Of a stretch of 64,000 nucleotides of DNA, positions 36,520 to 44,264 are shown piece after piece. The DNA comes from Nocardioides currus (GTDB lineage Bacteria; Actinomycetota; Actinomycetes; Propionibacteriales; Nocardioidaceae), in assembly GCF_003057875.1 (NCBI RefSeq), contig NZ_PYXZ01000011.1, positions 440 to 64,439 on the forward strand, written 5' to 3'. A model generated the notes under the pieces. The model saw nothing but the letters and a program-made list of their open reading frames with translations. It did not search any database and was not told where the DNA came from. Made by a program: the position numbers and the translations under genes. Every line of letters starts with the position of its first letter. Positions within the stretch are counted from its first letter, which is position 1.

Positions 36520-37211
36520 CGCTCGCTCCTCGGCTCGGGCTGCCCGACCGGGGTCGCCGTGACGACGGCGAGGCGCTGGTAGCCGCCCTTGCTCTCGACG
36601 TAGGGGCCTGCGCAGGTCACCAGCGTCATCCGGTGGGGACCGGTCGGCGAGGTGATCCACCGGTGGGTGGCGACGGTGCCCTTCGGGATCAGCCGCAGTG
36701 ACTCGACCTCGTAGTCCTGGCTCAGCGACGACGAGGTCAGGGCGAAGCGCGCGCCGGCGGAGACGGTGAGCAGCTCGGCGTACGGCCCGAGGCCCTGCCG
36801 GGCCGAGTCGACGTGCGCGGCGATCAGCATGGACCCGAAGGGGTCTCCCAGGCGTGAGCCGCCGCGCCACCAGCCCGAGACCCGGATGTCGTCCGGGACG
36901 TCGAGGGTGCCGTCGGCCGTGGTGCCGACCGGCACGACCGGGACGACCGTGCCGCTCGGCAGCTCGGCGCTGACGGGCGGCTCGGGCGCGACCGCGCCCG
37001 TGCGTGGCGCGGTCGCCGCCGTCACCACGACGTCGGCGGGCTCCGGGGACGGCTGGTCCGTGGCCGCCGCGCCACCGGGAAGTGGACCCACGCCGGCCAC
37101 GGCGATGCCGAGCACGCCGAGGACCACCCCGACGCCCAGGCAGCACGCGATCCTCCCCGCGGGGCGCGTGCCCCCCGGGAAGGATCTCGACCGTCGGTGC
37201 GACGCCCGCAT
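36516..37211 (-). CDS. Class F sortase
   Basis: The 231-residue protein has one N-terminal membrane segment (about 21-41), a Pro/Ala-rich linker and a compact sortase domain with His133 (AAHVDS), Cys200 (TLVTCAGP) and Arg213 (YQRLAVV), the catalytic triad. The short domain and the TCAGP motif fit class F of actinobacteria. Sortases join surface proteins to the wall by cutting an LPxTG-like signal. The neighbouring DUF4397 protein is the natural substrate candidate although it has no standard LPxTG. The ATG shares one base with the DUF4397 stop. Confidence 0.88.
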   Translation of the reverse strand: MRASHRRSRSFPGGTRPAGRIACCLGVGVVLGVLGIAVAGVGPLPGGAAATDQPSPEPADVVVTAATAPRTGAVAPEPPVSAELPSGTVVPVVPVGTTADGTLDVPDDIRVSGWWRGGSRLGDPFGSMLIAAHVDSARQGLGPYAELLTVSAGARFALTSSSLSQDYEVESLRLIPKGTVATHRWITSPTGPHRMTLVTCAGPYVESKGGYQRLAVVTATPVGQPEPRSER

Positions 37212-38101
37212 CAGGGTGCTTCGGCTGCGTTCCGGCTGCGGCGCAGGGCGAGGAGGGCGATCGCCAGCACGGCGGCGAGGGCGGCCCCACCGCTGACGAG
37301 CGGCGAGCTGGCCGTGCCCCCGTCGGCGACGGTGGTCCGCGGCGCCGAGAAGGGAGCGACGGTGATCCCCGCCGCCAGGCCGGCGCTGCCGGTGTCGATG
37401 GTGCTGGGCGCCTCGGTGCCGTCGGCGGTGAGGGCGATGCTGTGGGCGATGACCTCCATCGAGTCCTTGGTGGGGTCACCCACGGCGTAGACCATGGTGG
37501 CGGTCCCGGCGGGCAGCGTGACGTTGAGCGGGCCGAGGATCGGGTCCCGGGTCAGTCCGGAGGGGAGGAGCTCGGCGACGTGGTCCCCGGCGGCGACGTC
37601 GGCGGTGGCGAACTCGCCGTTGGCGATGTTGCGGAAGACCACGGTGCCGTCGACGCGGACGTCGGCCGGGGCGACCGAGGCGGTGTGCGCGATCAGCACG
37701 CGGGCCTTGTCGGCACCGATCCGCTCCGTCGGCGTGTCGTACAAGGTGGTGACGGGGTCCCCGTCGGCCTGGGCGGGGAGGTGGACCACGAGGTCCTGGC
37801 GCGAGCCGGCCGCCAGCTCGACGGCCGTGTCGAGGACGACCTCACCGTCGGCGTCGCGGAACGAGACCCGGTGCTCGCCGGCGGGGACGGTGAACGGTCC
37901 GAGCACGGCACCGGAGTCGGCCCCGTCCTCGACGCCCTCCCGGTCGATGTCGACGTCGAGCGTGAGGCCGGGGAGGGCCTGGACGACCATCAGCTGTGCG
38001 GTGCCCGCCTCGCTCCCGGCGGCCTGGGCCGACGGGGCGCCCGCGAGGGTGGCGCCGACCGCCATCGTGGCGGCGAGGTAGATCCATCGTGTGCTGGCCA
38101 T
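37211..38101 (-). CDS. Secreted DUF4397 surface protein with C-terminal membrane anchor
   Basis: The 296 residues start with a signal peptide (about 1-27), followed by two DUF4397-type beta domains (AQLMVVQALPGLTLDVDI; RVLIAHTASVAPADVRVDG). Next comes a linker with STIDTGSAG, and a C-terminal membrane helix (SGGAALAAVLAIALLAL) ending in RRSRN. The helix-plus-arginines end looks like a sortase sorting signal, but LPxTG is absent. GGAGG lies five bases before the ATG at 38101, while the frame extends far upstream without a start that fits. It is the first gene of the operon with the sortase. Confidence 0.85.
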   Translation of the reverse strand: MASTRWIYLAATMAVGATLAGAPSAQAAGSEAGTAQLMVVQALPGLTLDVDIDREGVEDGADSGAVLGPFTVPAGEHRVSFRDADGEVVLDTAVELAAGSRQDLVVHLPAQADGDPVTTLYDTPTERIGADKARVLIAHTASVAPADVRVDGTVVFRNIANGEFATADVAAGDHVAELLPSGLTRDPILGPLNVTLPAGTATMVYAVGDPTKDSMEVIAHSIALTADGTEAPSTIDTGSAGLAAGITVAPFSAPRTTVADGGTASSPLVSGGAALAAVLAIALLALRRSRNAAEAP

Positions 38102-38284
38102 CGGTTCCTCCTGGGCTCGACCGCCCCCATGGCGCCCGTGGACGGAGCACATCACCGCCGGAAATCGGGCGTACGGAGAACGGTCAGGCTGTGGACGCCT
38201 GCTGTCCTCTCGTTGCCGCGGCGTAACCGCGCGTGCCCCAGCGGTCTGGACACGTAGGCCCGACGCCGGTGGTCGGGACGCACG

Positions 38285-38318
38285 AGAGGCCGCCTCCGCT
38301 GGTGCGGTGACGGCCTCT
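38285..38318 (-). terminator. Hairpin, probable original terminator of the tRNA-Pro gene
   Basis: AGAGGCCG (38285-38292) is the exact complement of CGGCCTCT (38311-38318). Read in the tRNA direction it lies just beyond the left target-site copy, so before the IS came in it would have stood about 20 bases past the tRNA end. Confidence 0.45.
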
Positions 38319-38334
38319 GCGAGGTGGAGAACTA

Positions 38335-38349
38335 CGGTCGGGCTGACAG
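38335..38349. repeat. Left target-site duplication of the IS
   Basis: CGGTCGGGCTGACAG here equals 39662-39676. The right copy is part of the tRNA-Pro gene; the left one is the remnant of the original site. Confidence 0.9.
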
Positions 38350-38376
38350 TGTGCTGGTTCAGGACATCTGCAAGGC
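38350..38376 (+). repeat. Left terminal inverted repeat
   Basis: TGTGCTGGTTCAGG followed by ACATCTGCAAGGC. It pairs with 39635-39661 with three mismatches. A second, inner copy of the last part follows at 38377-38399. Confidence 0.9.
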
Positions 38377-38420
38377 ATGTCTCACGACATCTGCAAGGCG
38401 ATGGTGCGTGATGCTCGCTC

Positions 38421-39602
38421 GTGTCGAGAGCGAGGCTGGTCATCACCGCCGTCACCCTGCAGGGCCTCACCCAGGCCGAGGCCGCCCGCACCTACGGGCT
38501 GTCCGAGGCCACGGTCAGCCGGCTCATGGCCCGATACCGAGCCGAGGGCGAGGCCGCCTTCGAACCCCGCTCGAGGGCCCCCAGGACCTCACCACGAGCT
38601 ACCCCGTCCGCGACCGTCGATCTGGTCCTGCGTCTGCGCAAGCAGCTGGCCGAGTCCGGACACGACGCCGGCGCCGAGACCATCGCCTGGCACCTGGCCC
38701 GCCACCACGACGTGACCGTGTCGCGTGCCACGATCCACCGGATCCTGACCCGCCACGGCACCATCACCCCAGAGCCGAAGAAACGTCCGAAGTCGTCCTA
38801 CACCCGCTTCGAGGCAGCGATGCCGAACGAGTGCTGGCAATCCGACTTCACCCACTACCCGCTGACCGACACCACCACGTTCCCCACGGGCGTGGAGATC
38901 ATCACCTGGCTCGACGACTGCACCCGTTACGCACTCCACGTGTCCGCGCACCGGGCGATCACCACCCCGATCGTCACCGCCACGTTCCGCAAAGCCGCAG
39001 GTCGGCACGGCATCCCCGCGTCAACGCTCACCGACAACGGCATGGTCTACACCGTCCGCCTGGCCAGCATCGGACACCGAGGCGGCCGCAACGGCTTCGA
39101 GCAACAACTACGTGAGTGGCACGTGATCCAGAAGAACTCCCGCCCCAACCACCCCACCACCTGCGGCAAGGTCGAACGGTTCCAACAGACGATGAAGAAC
39201 TGGCTGCGCGCACAACCCACCCAGCCCGCCACCATCGCGGCGCTACAGGTCCTGCTCGACCAGTTCTGCCACGAGTACAACACCGCCCGCCCCCACCGCT
39301 CGCTGCCCCACCGAGCCACCCCGGATGCGCGCTACAACGCACTCCCCAAGGCGGTACCCGGACCCAGCCGCGACGCCGAGACCCACGACAGGATCCGACA
39401 CGACATCGTCGACAAGTCCGGCACCGTCACCCTGCGCGTAGCCGGCCAGCTCCGCCACATCGGCGTCGGACGAACCCACACCCGAACCCACGTCATCCTG
39501 CTCATCCAAGACCTCGAAGTCAGCATCATCAACGCCATCACCGGCGAACTCCTCCGCGAGCTCACCATCGACACCACCAAGGACTACCAACCCCGGAAAT
39601 GA
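38421..39602 (+). CDS. IS481 family transposase
   Basis: The 393-residue protein has an N-terminal helix-turn-helix (LTQAEAARTYGLSEATVSRLM, about 16-36), a second HTH-like part and an RNase H-type integrase core with the DDE residues Asp142 (WQSDFTHY), Asp205 (LTDNGMVY) and Glu252 (CGKVERFQQT). The ARPHRSLPHRATP motif near the end is typical of the IS3/IS481 group. It is full length with no frameshift. GTG 38421 is the first start consistent with the family N terminus. Its base composition is as GC-rich as the host's. Confidence 0.93.
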   Translation: MSRARLVITAVTLQGLTQAEAARTYGLSEATVSRLMARYRAEGEAAFEPRSRAPRTSPRATPSATVDLVLRLRKQLAESGHDAGAETIAWHLARHHDVTVSRATIHRILTRHGTITPEPKKRPKSSYTRFEAAMPNECWQSDFTHYPLTDTTTFPTGVEIITWLDDCTRYALHVSAHRAITTPIVTATFRKAAGRHGIPASTLTDNGMVYTVRLASIGHRGGRNGFEQQLREWHVIQKNSRPNHPTTCGKVERFQQTMKNWLRAQPTQPATIAALQVLLDQFCHEYNTARPHRSLPHRATPDARYNALPKAVPGPSRDAETHDRIRHDIVDKSGTVTLRVAGQLRHIGVGRTHTRTHVILLIQDLEVSIINAITGELLRELTIDTTKDYQPRK

Positions 39603-39609
39603 AACAAGA

Positions 39610-39635
39610 CCCGAACCCACTTCCGTGGGTCCGGG
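39610..39635 (+). terminator. Hairpin at the transposase 3' end
   Basis: ACCCAC (39615-39620) pairs with GTGGGT (39625-39630) around TTCC, extended by CCCG/CGGG after one mismatch. It abuts the right inverted repeat. Confidence 0.5.
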
Positions 39636-39661
39636 CCTTGCAGATGTCCTGAGACATCACA

Positions 39662-39676
39662 CGGTCGGGCTGACAG
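39662..39676. repeat. Right target-site duplication of the IS
   Basis: Identical to 38335-38349. Its bases 39665-39676 are the last twelve bases of the tRNA-Pro gene, so the duplication restores the tRNA. Confidence 0.9.
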
Positions 39677-39738
39677 GATTTGAACCTGCGACCCCCTGAC
39701 CCCCAGTCAGGTGCGCTACCAAGCTGCGCTACAGCCCG
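39665..39738 (-). tRNA. tRNA-Pro (anticodon GGG)
   Basis: On the minus strand the acceptor arm CGGGCTG pairs with CAGCCCG before the discriminator A. The anticodon arm is CCTGA, loop CTGGGGG, TCAGG, giving anticodon GGG after U33. The T arm contains GGTTCAAATCC. The 74-base gene has no encoded CCA. A TAGGGT -10 box lies about 45 bases upstream (39783-39788, minus strand). The 3' end directly abuts the IS, so the transcript now runs into the element before the old downstream hairpin. Confidence 0.95.
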
Positions 39739-39813
39739 AAGCCCTTCGGCGATCGGCGAGCCGACGCGTTCGAGCGAGCGAAACCCTACCTCAGGGGCGC
39801 CGGGATCCGTGCA

Positions 39814-41097
39814 TCAGGTCGCCCTCGGTGCGACGACCCCGAGCCCCGCCCCGGAGAAGCCGGGGAAGACCTGGCTCGAGTCGACCGAGAACCGCGCACG
39901 CACGACCTCGGAGAGCACGGCGCGGTAGTCGGTGGTGACGGTCAGGTCGCCGTCCTCGGTGTTCACCAGCCCCGGCCAGGTGCCGTAGTAGCGGCCACCG
40001 ACGACGCCGGCGCCGGCCAGGAACATGACGTTGCCGTAGCCGTGGTCGAGGCCGTAGTTGGCGTTCTCGGCGACCCGGCGGCCGAACTCGCTCAGCGCCA
40101 CCACGGTCACCTTGTCGGCCAGCGGACCGATGTCGGTGAAGAACGCGGCCAGGGACGACGCGAGTCCGCCCGCGTTGTCCTTCATCCGGCCCCACTCGAG
40201 GGTGCCGACGCCGGTGTGCATGTCCCAGTCGCCCTGGTCGACGGTGATCACCTGCACGCCGAGGTCGCCGCGCACGATCCGGGCCGCGTGGGCCAGCGAG
40301 TCGCCGAGGTCGCCGGAGGGGTAGACCGCGCCGTTGGCGGGCGTGTCGTCACCGGCGGCGATCGGGGCGAAGGTGTCGACCGAGGCGAACGTGTCGCGGG
40401 CGGCGCGGCCCAGCACGCTGGTGTCCTTGTTCCACAGCGTCGCGAGGCTGGCCCGCCGACCGGCGGCCGACGAGCCGTCGGTGCCGGCGATGCTGATGCC
40501 GTCCACCGACTCGGCCGCCATCGCCGCGGCGGGGCCGGACAGCGAGGTCGGGAGCACGCCGCTGCCGAGGCCGACGGCCTGGACGGGGCTGGTGATCGCG
40601 TCGAGGCCGATCAGCCGGTTGAGCCAGCCGATCCGCTGCGCCGACCCGGCGCTGGCGTCCTCGATCTCCTCCATCGCCGCGAAGTGCGAGCGGTTGGGCG
40701 CGGGCAGCCCGGTCGCGTGCACCGCCGCCACCTTGCCGGCCTGCCACAGCGGCAGCAGCGGCGCGAGCGAGGGGTGCAGGCCGAACATGCCGTCCCGCGC
40801 CAGCAGCTGGTCGGCGGGTACGGCGATGCGCGGGCGTGCCTGGTAGTAGACCGGGTCGGCGTGCGGGACGACGAGCGAGAGCCCGTCGGCAGCACCCCGC
40901 AGCGACAGCACGACCAGCACGCTGGGCGCCGGCGCGAGGCCGGCGGCCGAGGCGCGCACCTCCGCACCGCCGTACACCACCGCGGCGCCGGCGAGCCCCG
41001 CGGCGGTGCCCATGAGGGCCCGGCGCGAGAGGCGCATCCGGGTGAAGTCGTCGCAGCAGTCGGCCATCGGAGCAGAGGCAGGGAAGGAGGTCGTCAT
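39814..41097 (-). CDS. DUF1501 secreted protein (Tat signal)
   Basis: The 427 residues start with a twin-arginine signal (RLSRRALMGTAAGLAGAAVV near 22-41), which predicts export in folded form. The DUF1501 features follow: LVVLSLRGAADGLSLVVPHAD, HPSLAPLLPLWQAGKVAAVHATG, and VTVVALSEFGRRVAENANYGLDHGYGNVMFLAG, resembling the sulfatase/alkaline phosphatase fold. DUF1501 genes nearly always pair with DUF1800, as here. The enzymatic role is not known. The ATG at 41097 lies five bases after the DUF1800 stop; GTG 41106 overlapping that stop is an alternative start. Confidence 0.85.
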   Translation of the reverse strand: MTTSFPASAPMADCCDDFTRMRLSRRALMGTAAGLAGAAVVYGGAEVRASAAGLAPAPSVLVVLSLRGAADGLSLVVPHADPVYYQARPRIAVPADQLLARDGMFGLHPSLAPLLPLWQAGKVAAVHATGLPAPNRSHFAAMEEIEDASAGSAQRIGWLNRLIGLDAITSPVQAVGLGSGVLPTSLSGPAAAMAAESVDGISIAGTDGSSAAGRRASLATLWNKDTSVLGRAARDTFASVDTFAPIAAGDDTPANGAVYPSGDLGDSLAHAARIVRGDLGVQVITVDQGDWDMHTGVGTLEWGRMKDNAGGLASSLAAFFTDIGPLADKVTVVALSEFGRRVAENANYGLDHGYGNVMFLAGAGVVGGRYYGTWPGLVNTEDGDLTVTTDYRAVLSEVVRARFSVDSSQVFPGFSGAGLGVVAPRAT

Positions 41098-41102
41098 GTC
41101 GT

Positions 41103-42587
41103 TCACCGGGTCATGTGGGCGGGGGAGTCGAGCAGGGTGGTGAGCAGCAGCGGCATCTGCCACTGCACGACCGCGTGCTCCTGGTCGATCCTGGTGCCGG
41201 GTCGCACGCCCACCGCCTGGCAGCACGCGCTGAGCAGCTGGGCGGTGGCGGGCCGGGAGAGGATCTCCGCCGACAGGTGGTCGACGAGGTCCTCGAAGCG
41301 GACCTTGGTGCCCGGCAGCCACGCCTTCGGCGGGCGGTAGCGCAGGTCGTCCTTGGGCCACCAGCCGCCAGCCATCGAGTAGTGCATGCGCCACGATCCG
41401 GTCATCCGCCCGGTCGAGGCCCAGGCCGCGTTGGTGATCGGCTGGCCGTCGGGACGGCTCCAGGCGAACGGACGCTGGCCGAGGCCGGAGGTCTGCCACA
41501 GGATCGCCTCGGCACCGGAGCTGTCGCTGCCGGGCTTGCGCGCCTTCACCTGCAGGGCGCGCCACGTGGCGACGACGTCCTCGCCGGGGTCGCGGACCTT
41601 GGTGCCGCGCGAGGCCGAGAAGACGGGCGAGGAGACCAGCTCGTGCAGCACCGGCACGATCTCGGTGTCGTGCTTGAGGTAGACCTTCGCGAGGTGCTTG
41701 ACCAGCGCAGCCGGCGGGTCGTCGCGGACGAACTTCACGGCCAGCTTGCGGGCGATCCGCTCCGCGGTGGCCGGGTGGGTCGCGAGGTAGTCGGTGTAGC
41801 GCCGCGTCACCGCGCGCCCGTCGCGGGACGTGTTGGCGTCCTTGAACTTCAGCACCTTCACGGTGCCGGTGGCGTGGTCGTCGGGGGAGTACTTCGCGGC
41901 GAACGTCTTCCACACGTCGACGCGCCAGCCGGTGAGGATGCGCGCGGAGTCCTTCACGTCGTCCTCGGAGTAGGCGTCGCGCCCGACGGTGTGCAGCTCG
42001 AGCAGCTCGCGGCCGAGGTTCTCGTTGGGCGCCGCCTTGGTCGACTCGGCGTTGTTGAGGTAGATCCCCATCGCCGGGTGGGTGGTGGCGGTGAAGAGCA
42101 GGTCCTTGAACGACCCGAGCGCACCGGCCCGCAGTGCCTTGCCGTAGGGCACACGGTGGGTGAAGACGCCGTCGGCGTCGACGGGGACGTGGAAGTGGTT
42201 CTCCCAGAACTCCGCCATCACCTCGAGCAGCTGCCGCTTGGAGGTGATGCGCCGCATCAGCACCCAGCGCGCGTAGTCCTCCATCACCTGCCAGCCGGGC
42301 TCGACCTCGCTCTGCGTGCGCTGCCACAGGTCGAGCGGGGAGCGACCGAGCGAGGGCCACCAGCCCGCGAGGTCGTCGGCCTTGCGGTCGGAGATCTTCC
42401 GCGGCTCCAGCTGGTGCTCGAACCAGCCACGGCCGCCGAGGCGGCGTACGTCGCGGCGCAGCTCGGGCGTCAGCCCGTAGGAGAACCTCAGGGCGAGGTG
42501 CCGGTCGGGACCCGACAGGGACGACGGGTCCTTCGCTGGCTTCTTCGCCGGCTTCTTGCCCGGCTTCTTCGTGGTGGGGGAGGTCAC
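41103..42587 (-). CDS. DUF1800 family protein
   Basis: The 494-residue protein begins with a Lys/Pro-rich tail (KKPGKKPAKKPAKD), then the DUF1800 domain with LALRFSYGLTPE, EFWENHFHVP and NENLGRELLELHTVG. The family is defined only by its constant pairing with DUF1501 exported proteins. No signal peptide is visible, so it either stays inside or is carried with its partner. A GTG start at 42587 with TAGGCT eight bases upstream on the minus strand fits a leaderless transcript. Function unknown. Confidence 0.87.
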   Translation of the reverse strand: MTSPTTKKPGKKPAKKPAKDPSSLSGPDRHLALRFSYGLTPELRRDVRRLGGRGWFEHQLEPRKISDRKADDLAGWWPSLGRSPLDLWQRTQSEVEPGWQVMEDYARWVLMRRITSKRQLLEVMAEFWENHFHVPVDADGVFTHRVPYGKALRAGALGSFKDLLFTATTHPAMGIYLNNAESTKAAPNENLGRELLELHTVGRDAYSEDDVKDSARILTGWRVDVWKTFAAKYSPDDHATGTVKVLKFKDANTSRDGRAVTRRYTDYLATHPATAERIARKLAVKFVRDDPPAALVKHLAKVYLKHDTEIVPVLHELVSSPVFSASRGTKVRDPGEDVVATWRALQVKARKPGSDSSGAEAILWQTSGLGQRPFAWSRPDGQPITNAAWASTGRMTGSWRMHYSMAGGWWPKDDLRYRPPKAWLPGTKVRFEDLVDHLSAEILSRPATAQLLSACCQAVGVRPGTRIDQEHAVVQWQMPLLLTTLLDSPAHMTR

Positions 42588-42601
42588 GGTCGATCAGCCT
42601 A
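42588..42601 (-). promoter_or_regulatory. Leaderless -10 promoter of the DUF1800-DUF1501 pair
   Basis: TAGGCT (42596-42601, minus strand) lies eight bases before the GTG at 42587. It sits in the 17-base gap after the sulfatase gene, so the pair can be transcribed on its own. Confidence 0.6.
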
Positions 42602-42604
42602 GGG

Positions 42605-44089
42605 TCAGGTCGGGTCCGGCAGGGGGCCGAACGTCGGATTGCAGGTCGTCCCGGTGCAGCCGAGCAGCTGGGTGCGCCGCTCCTCGAGCATGGCGCGGAT
42701 GACGAGGTAGCCCGGGTCGTCGAAACGGTTGATGAGCTGGTGCGGGTCGCGCAAGGCGTCGTACAGGAAGCCGTCGGCCCCGTTGACGCCGTACAGGAAG
42801 CGCGAGGTCCGCAGGCCGCGGTAGGCCCAGCCGTCCCCGCCGTCGTCGCCGGTCTGCACGAGCGTGGCGTCACGGAACGGCTGGTCCTGGCCGCGCAGGG
42901 TCGGCAGGAACGACGCACCGTCCAGGGTCCAGCCGGGCTTCACGCCGGCCAGCGCGGTGAAGGTGGCCGGCAGGTCGACGAGCGTCACGGGCAGGTCGGA
43001 CGTCGTGCCGCGGCCGATGCCGGGACCGCGGACGAGCAGCGGCACCTGCAGCGCCTCGTCGGTCAGCACGTTCTTGCCGACGAAGCGGTGCTCGCCGAGG
43101 GAGTAGCCGTTGTCGGAGGTGAACACGATGACGGTGTCGTTGAGCTCGCCGACCTCGCGCAGGGTCTCGACCAGCGACTCGACGGCGCGGTCCACCGACT
43201 GGAGCGCCCGCAGCCGGGCCCGGTGCTCGGTGGTGACCAGCTCGGGGTCGGCCATCCTCCGGTTGCGGAACGGCCGGGGCTGGTCGAGGACCGCACGCTC
43301 GTTGAAGGACGGGTTGCGGAACGACGGCGGGACGGCAGCGGCGAAGCGACCGCGGTCGCGCGGGGAGGCCGGGGGCGGGACGGGGCGGCCGTTGCCGTTG
43401 ATCCGGTAGTGCGGGGCCAGGTGCCAGGAGTAGACGAGGAACGGGTCGTCGTCGCGGGCGAAGTCACGGATGGTGGCGTTGGTGCGCTCGGCGATGACGT
43501 CGGTGACGTAGCTGTCGCGGTACCTCTCCGGGTCGCCGTCGTTGTCGAAGGCGAAGTCGAAGTAGTCGTAGACCCCTGCGCTCAGCGCGTCCCAGTGGTC
43601 CCACCCGGAGGGCCGGACGTCCGCATCGGTGTAGCCGTTGAGGAACTTGCCGACGAAGCCGGTCCGATAGCCGGCCTTCGTGAACCACGAGCTGATCTCC
43701 TGCGTCGGGTCCAGCGCCTGGAAGCCGCCGAACGGACCCTTGTTGTGCTGCACGCCGTTGTTCTGGGCGTACTGCCCGCTCACCAGCTCGGCGCGCGCCG
43801 GGCAGCACAGCGGGTGGGGCGAGATCGCGTCGCTGAGGTCCATGCCCCGATCGGCCAGCAGCCGGCGGGTGTGAGGCATCCAGTGCAGGTCGTCCTCGCG
43901 CATGTCGTCGGTCATCACGAACACCACGTTCGGGCGCTGGCCCGAGTCCGTGAGCAGGCCGACGGGGGCACCGGCCGCGGCCTGGACGGCGCTGGGCAGG
44001 GTCGAGGACCGGTCGGCCATGGTCACGCCGAGGACCGCGAGGAGCAGCACGATGAGAGCGGTTGTCCCGCCGCGTACCCACGCCTGCAT
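42605..44089 (-). CDS. Exported sulfatase (arylsulfatase family)
   Basis: The 494 residues carry an N-terminal membrane/signal segment (TTALIVLLLAVLGVTMA), the metal-binding VVFVMTDDMREDD near 55-67 and the sulfatase signature LCCPARAEL. Cys95 is in the C-x-P-x-R motif that is oxidised to formylglycine. Later metal ligands are in VFTSDNGYSLGEHR. It hydrolyses a sulfate ester outside the membrane; the substrate is unknown. AAGGGA precedes the ATG and a TACGCT -10 box lies at 44122-44127 on the minus strand. It needs a formylglycine-generating enzyme, which is not in the window. Confidence 0.88.
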   Translation of the reverse strand: MQAWVRGGTTALIVLLLAVLGVTMADRSSTLPSAVQAAAGAPVGLLTDSGQRPNVVFVMTDDMREDDLHWMPHTRRLLADRGMDLSDAISPHPLCCPARAELVSGQYAQNNGVQHNKGPFGGFQALDPTQEISSWFTKAGYRTGFVGKFLNGYTDADVRPSGWDHWDALSAGVYDYFDFAFDNDGDPERYRDSYVTDVIAERTNATIRDFARDDDPFLVYSWHLAPHYRINGNGRPVPPPASPRDRGRFAAAVPPSFRNPSFNERAVLDQPRPFRNRRMADPELVTTEHRARLRALQSVDRAVESLVETLREVGELNDTVIVFTSDNGYSLGEHRFVGKNVLTDEALQVPLLVRGPGIGRGTTSDLPVTLVDLPATFTALAGVKPGWTLDGASFLPTLRGQDQPFRDATLVQTGDDGGDGWAYRGLRTSRFLYGVNGADGFLYDALRDPHQLINRFDDPGYLVIRAMLEERRTQLLGCTGTTCNPTFGPLPDPT

Positions 44090-44253
44090 GGTGTCCCTTG
44101 GTTCGCCCGACCGAAGGGCACAGCGTAGGGGCTCGGCAGGCCTCCGCCCAAAGCCTGACGACCGGTCCGCGAACGGCCCCGAGCACGTGCCGGGGCACCT
44201 GCCGGGCGCTGACCCGGCGCGTCCCGATTGGGGTCCCGGCGTGTCGCCTCACT

Positions 44254-44264
44254 TAGGCTGAGGC
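44254..44264 (+). promoter_or_regulatory. Leaderless -10 promoter of the CNNM/CBS pair
   Basis: TAGGCT at 44254-44259 is followed by five bases and the GTG start at 44265. Divergent from the sulfatase promoter about 130 bp to the left. Confidence 0.6.

Larger units (their letters stand above)
38350..39661 (+). mobile_element. IS481-family insertion sequence, 1312 bp
   Basis: The ends are 27-bp inverted repeats (38350-38376 and 39635-39661) that agree at 24 positions and begin TGTG. A 15-bp direct repeat flanks the element on both sides, and one transposase gene fills it. Inside the left end a second copy of the terminal sequence (38377-38399, ATGTCTCA then GACATCTGCAAGGC) matches the right end even better than the outer copy. 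A hairpin at 39610-39635 lies before the right repeat. The insertion point is the 3' end of tRNA-Pro. Intact ends and transposase suggest a recent, possibly active insertion. Confidence 0.93.

Noticed and set aside
38335..39738. Genomic island or prophage with attL/attR at tRNA-Pro
   Set aside because: The 15-bp direct repeat looks like att sites at a tRNA 3' end, but it encloses only an IS with its own inverted repeats and a DDE transposase. No integrase.
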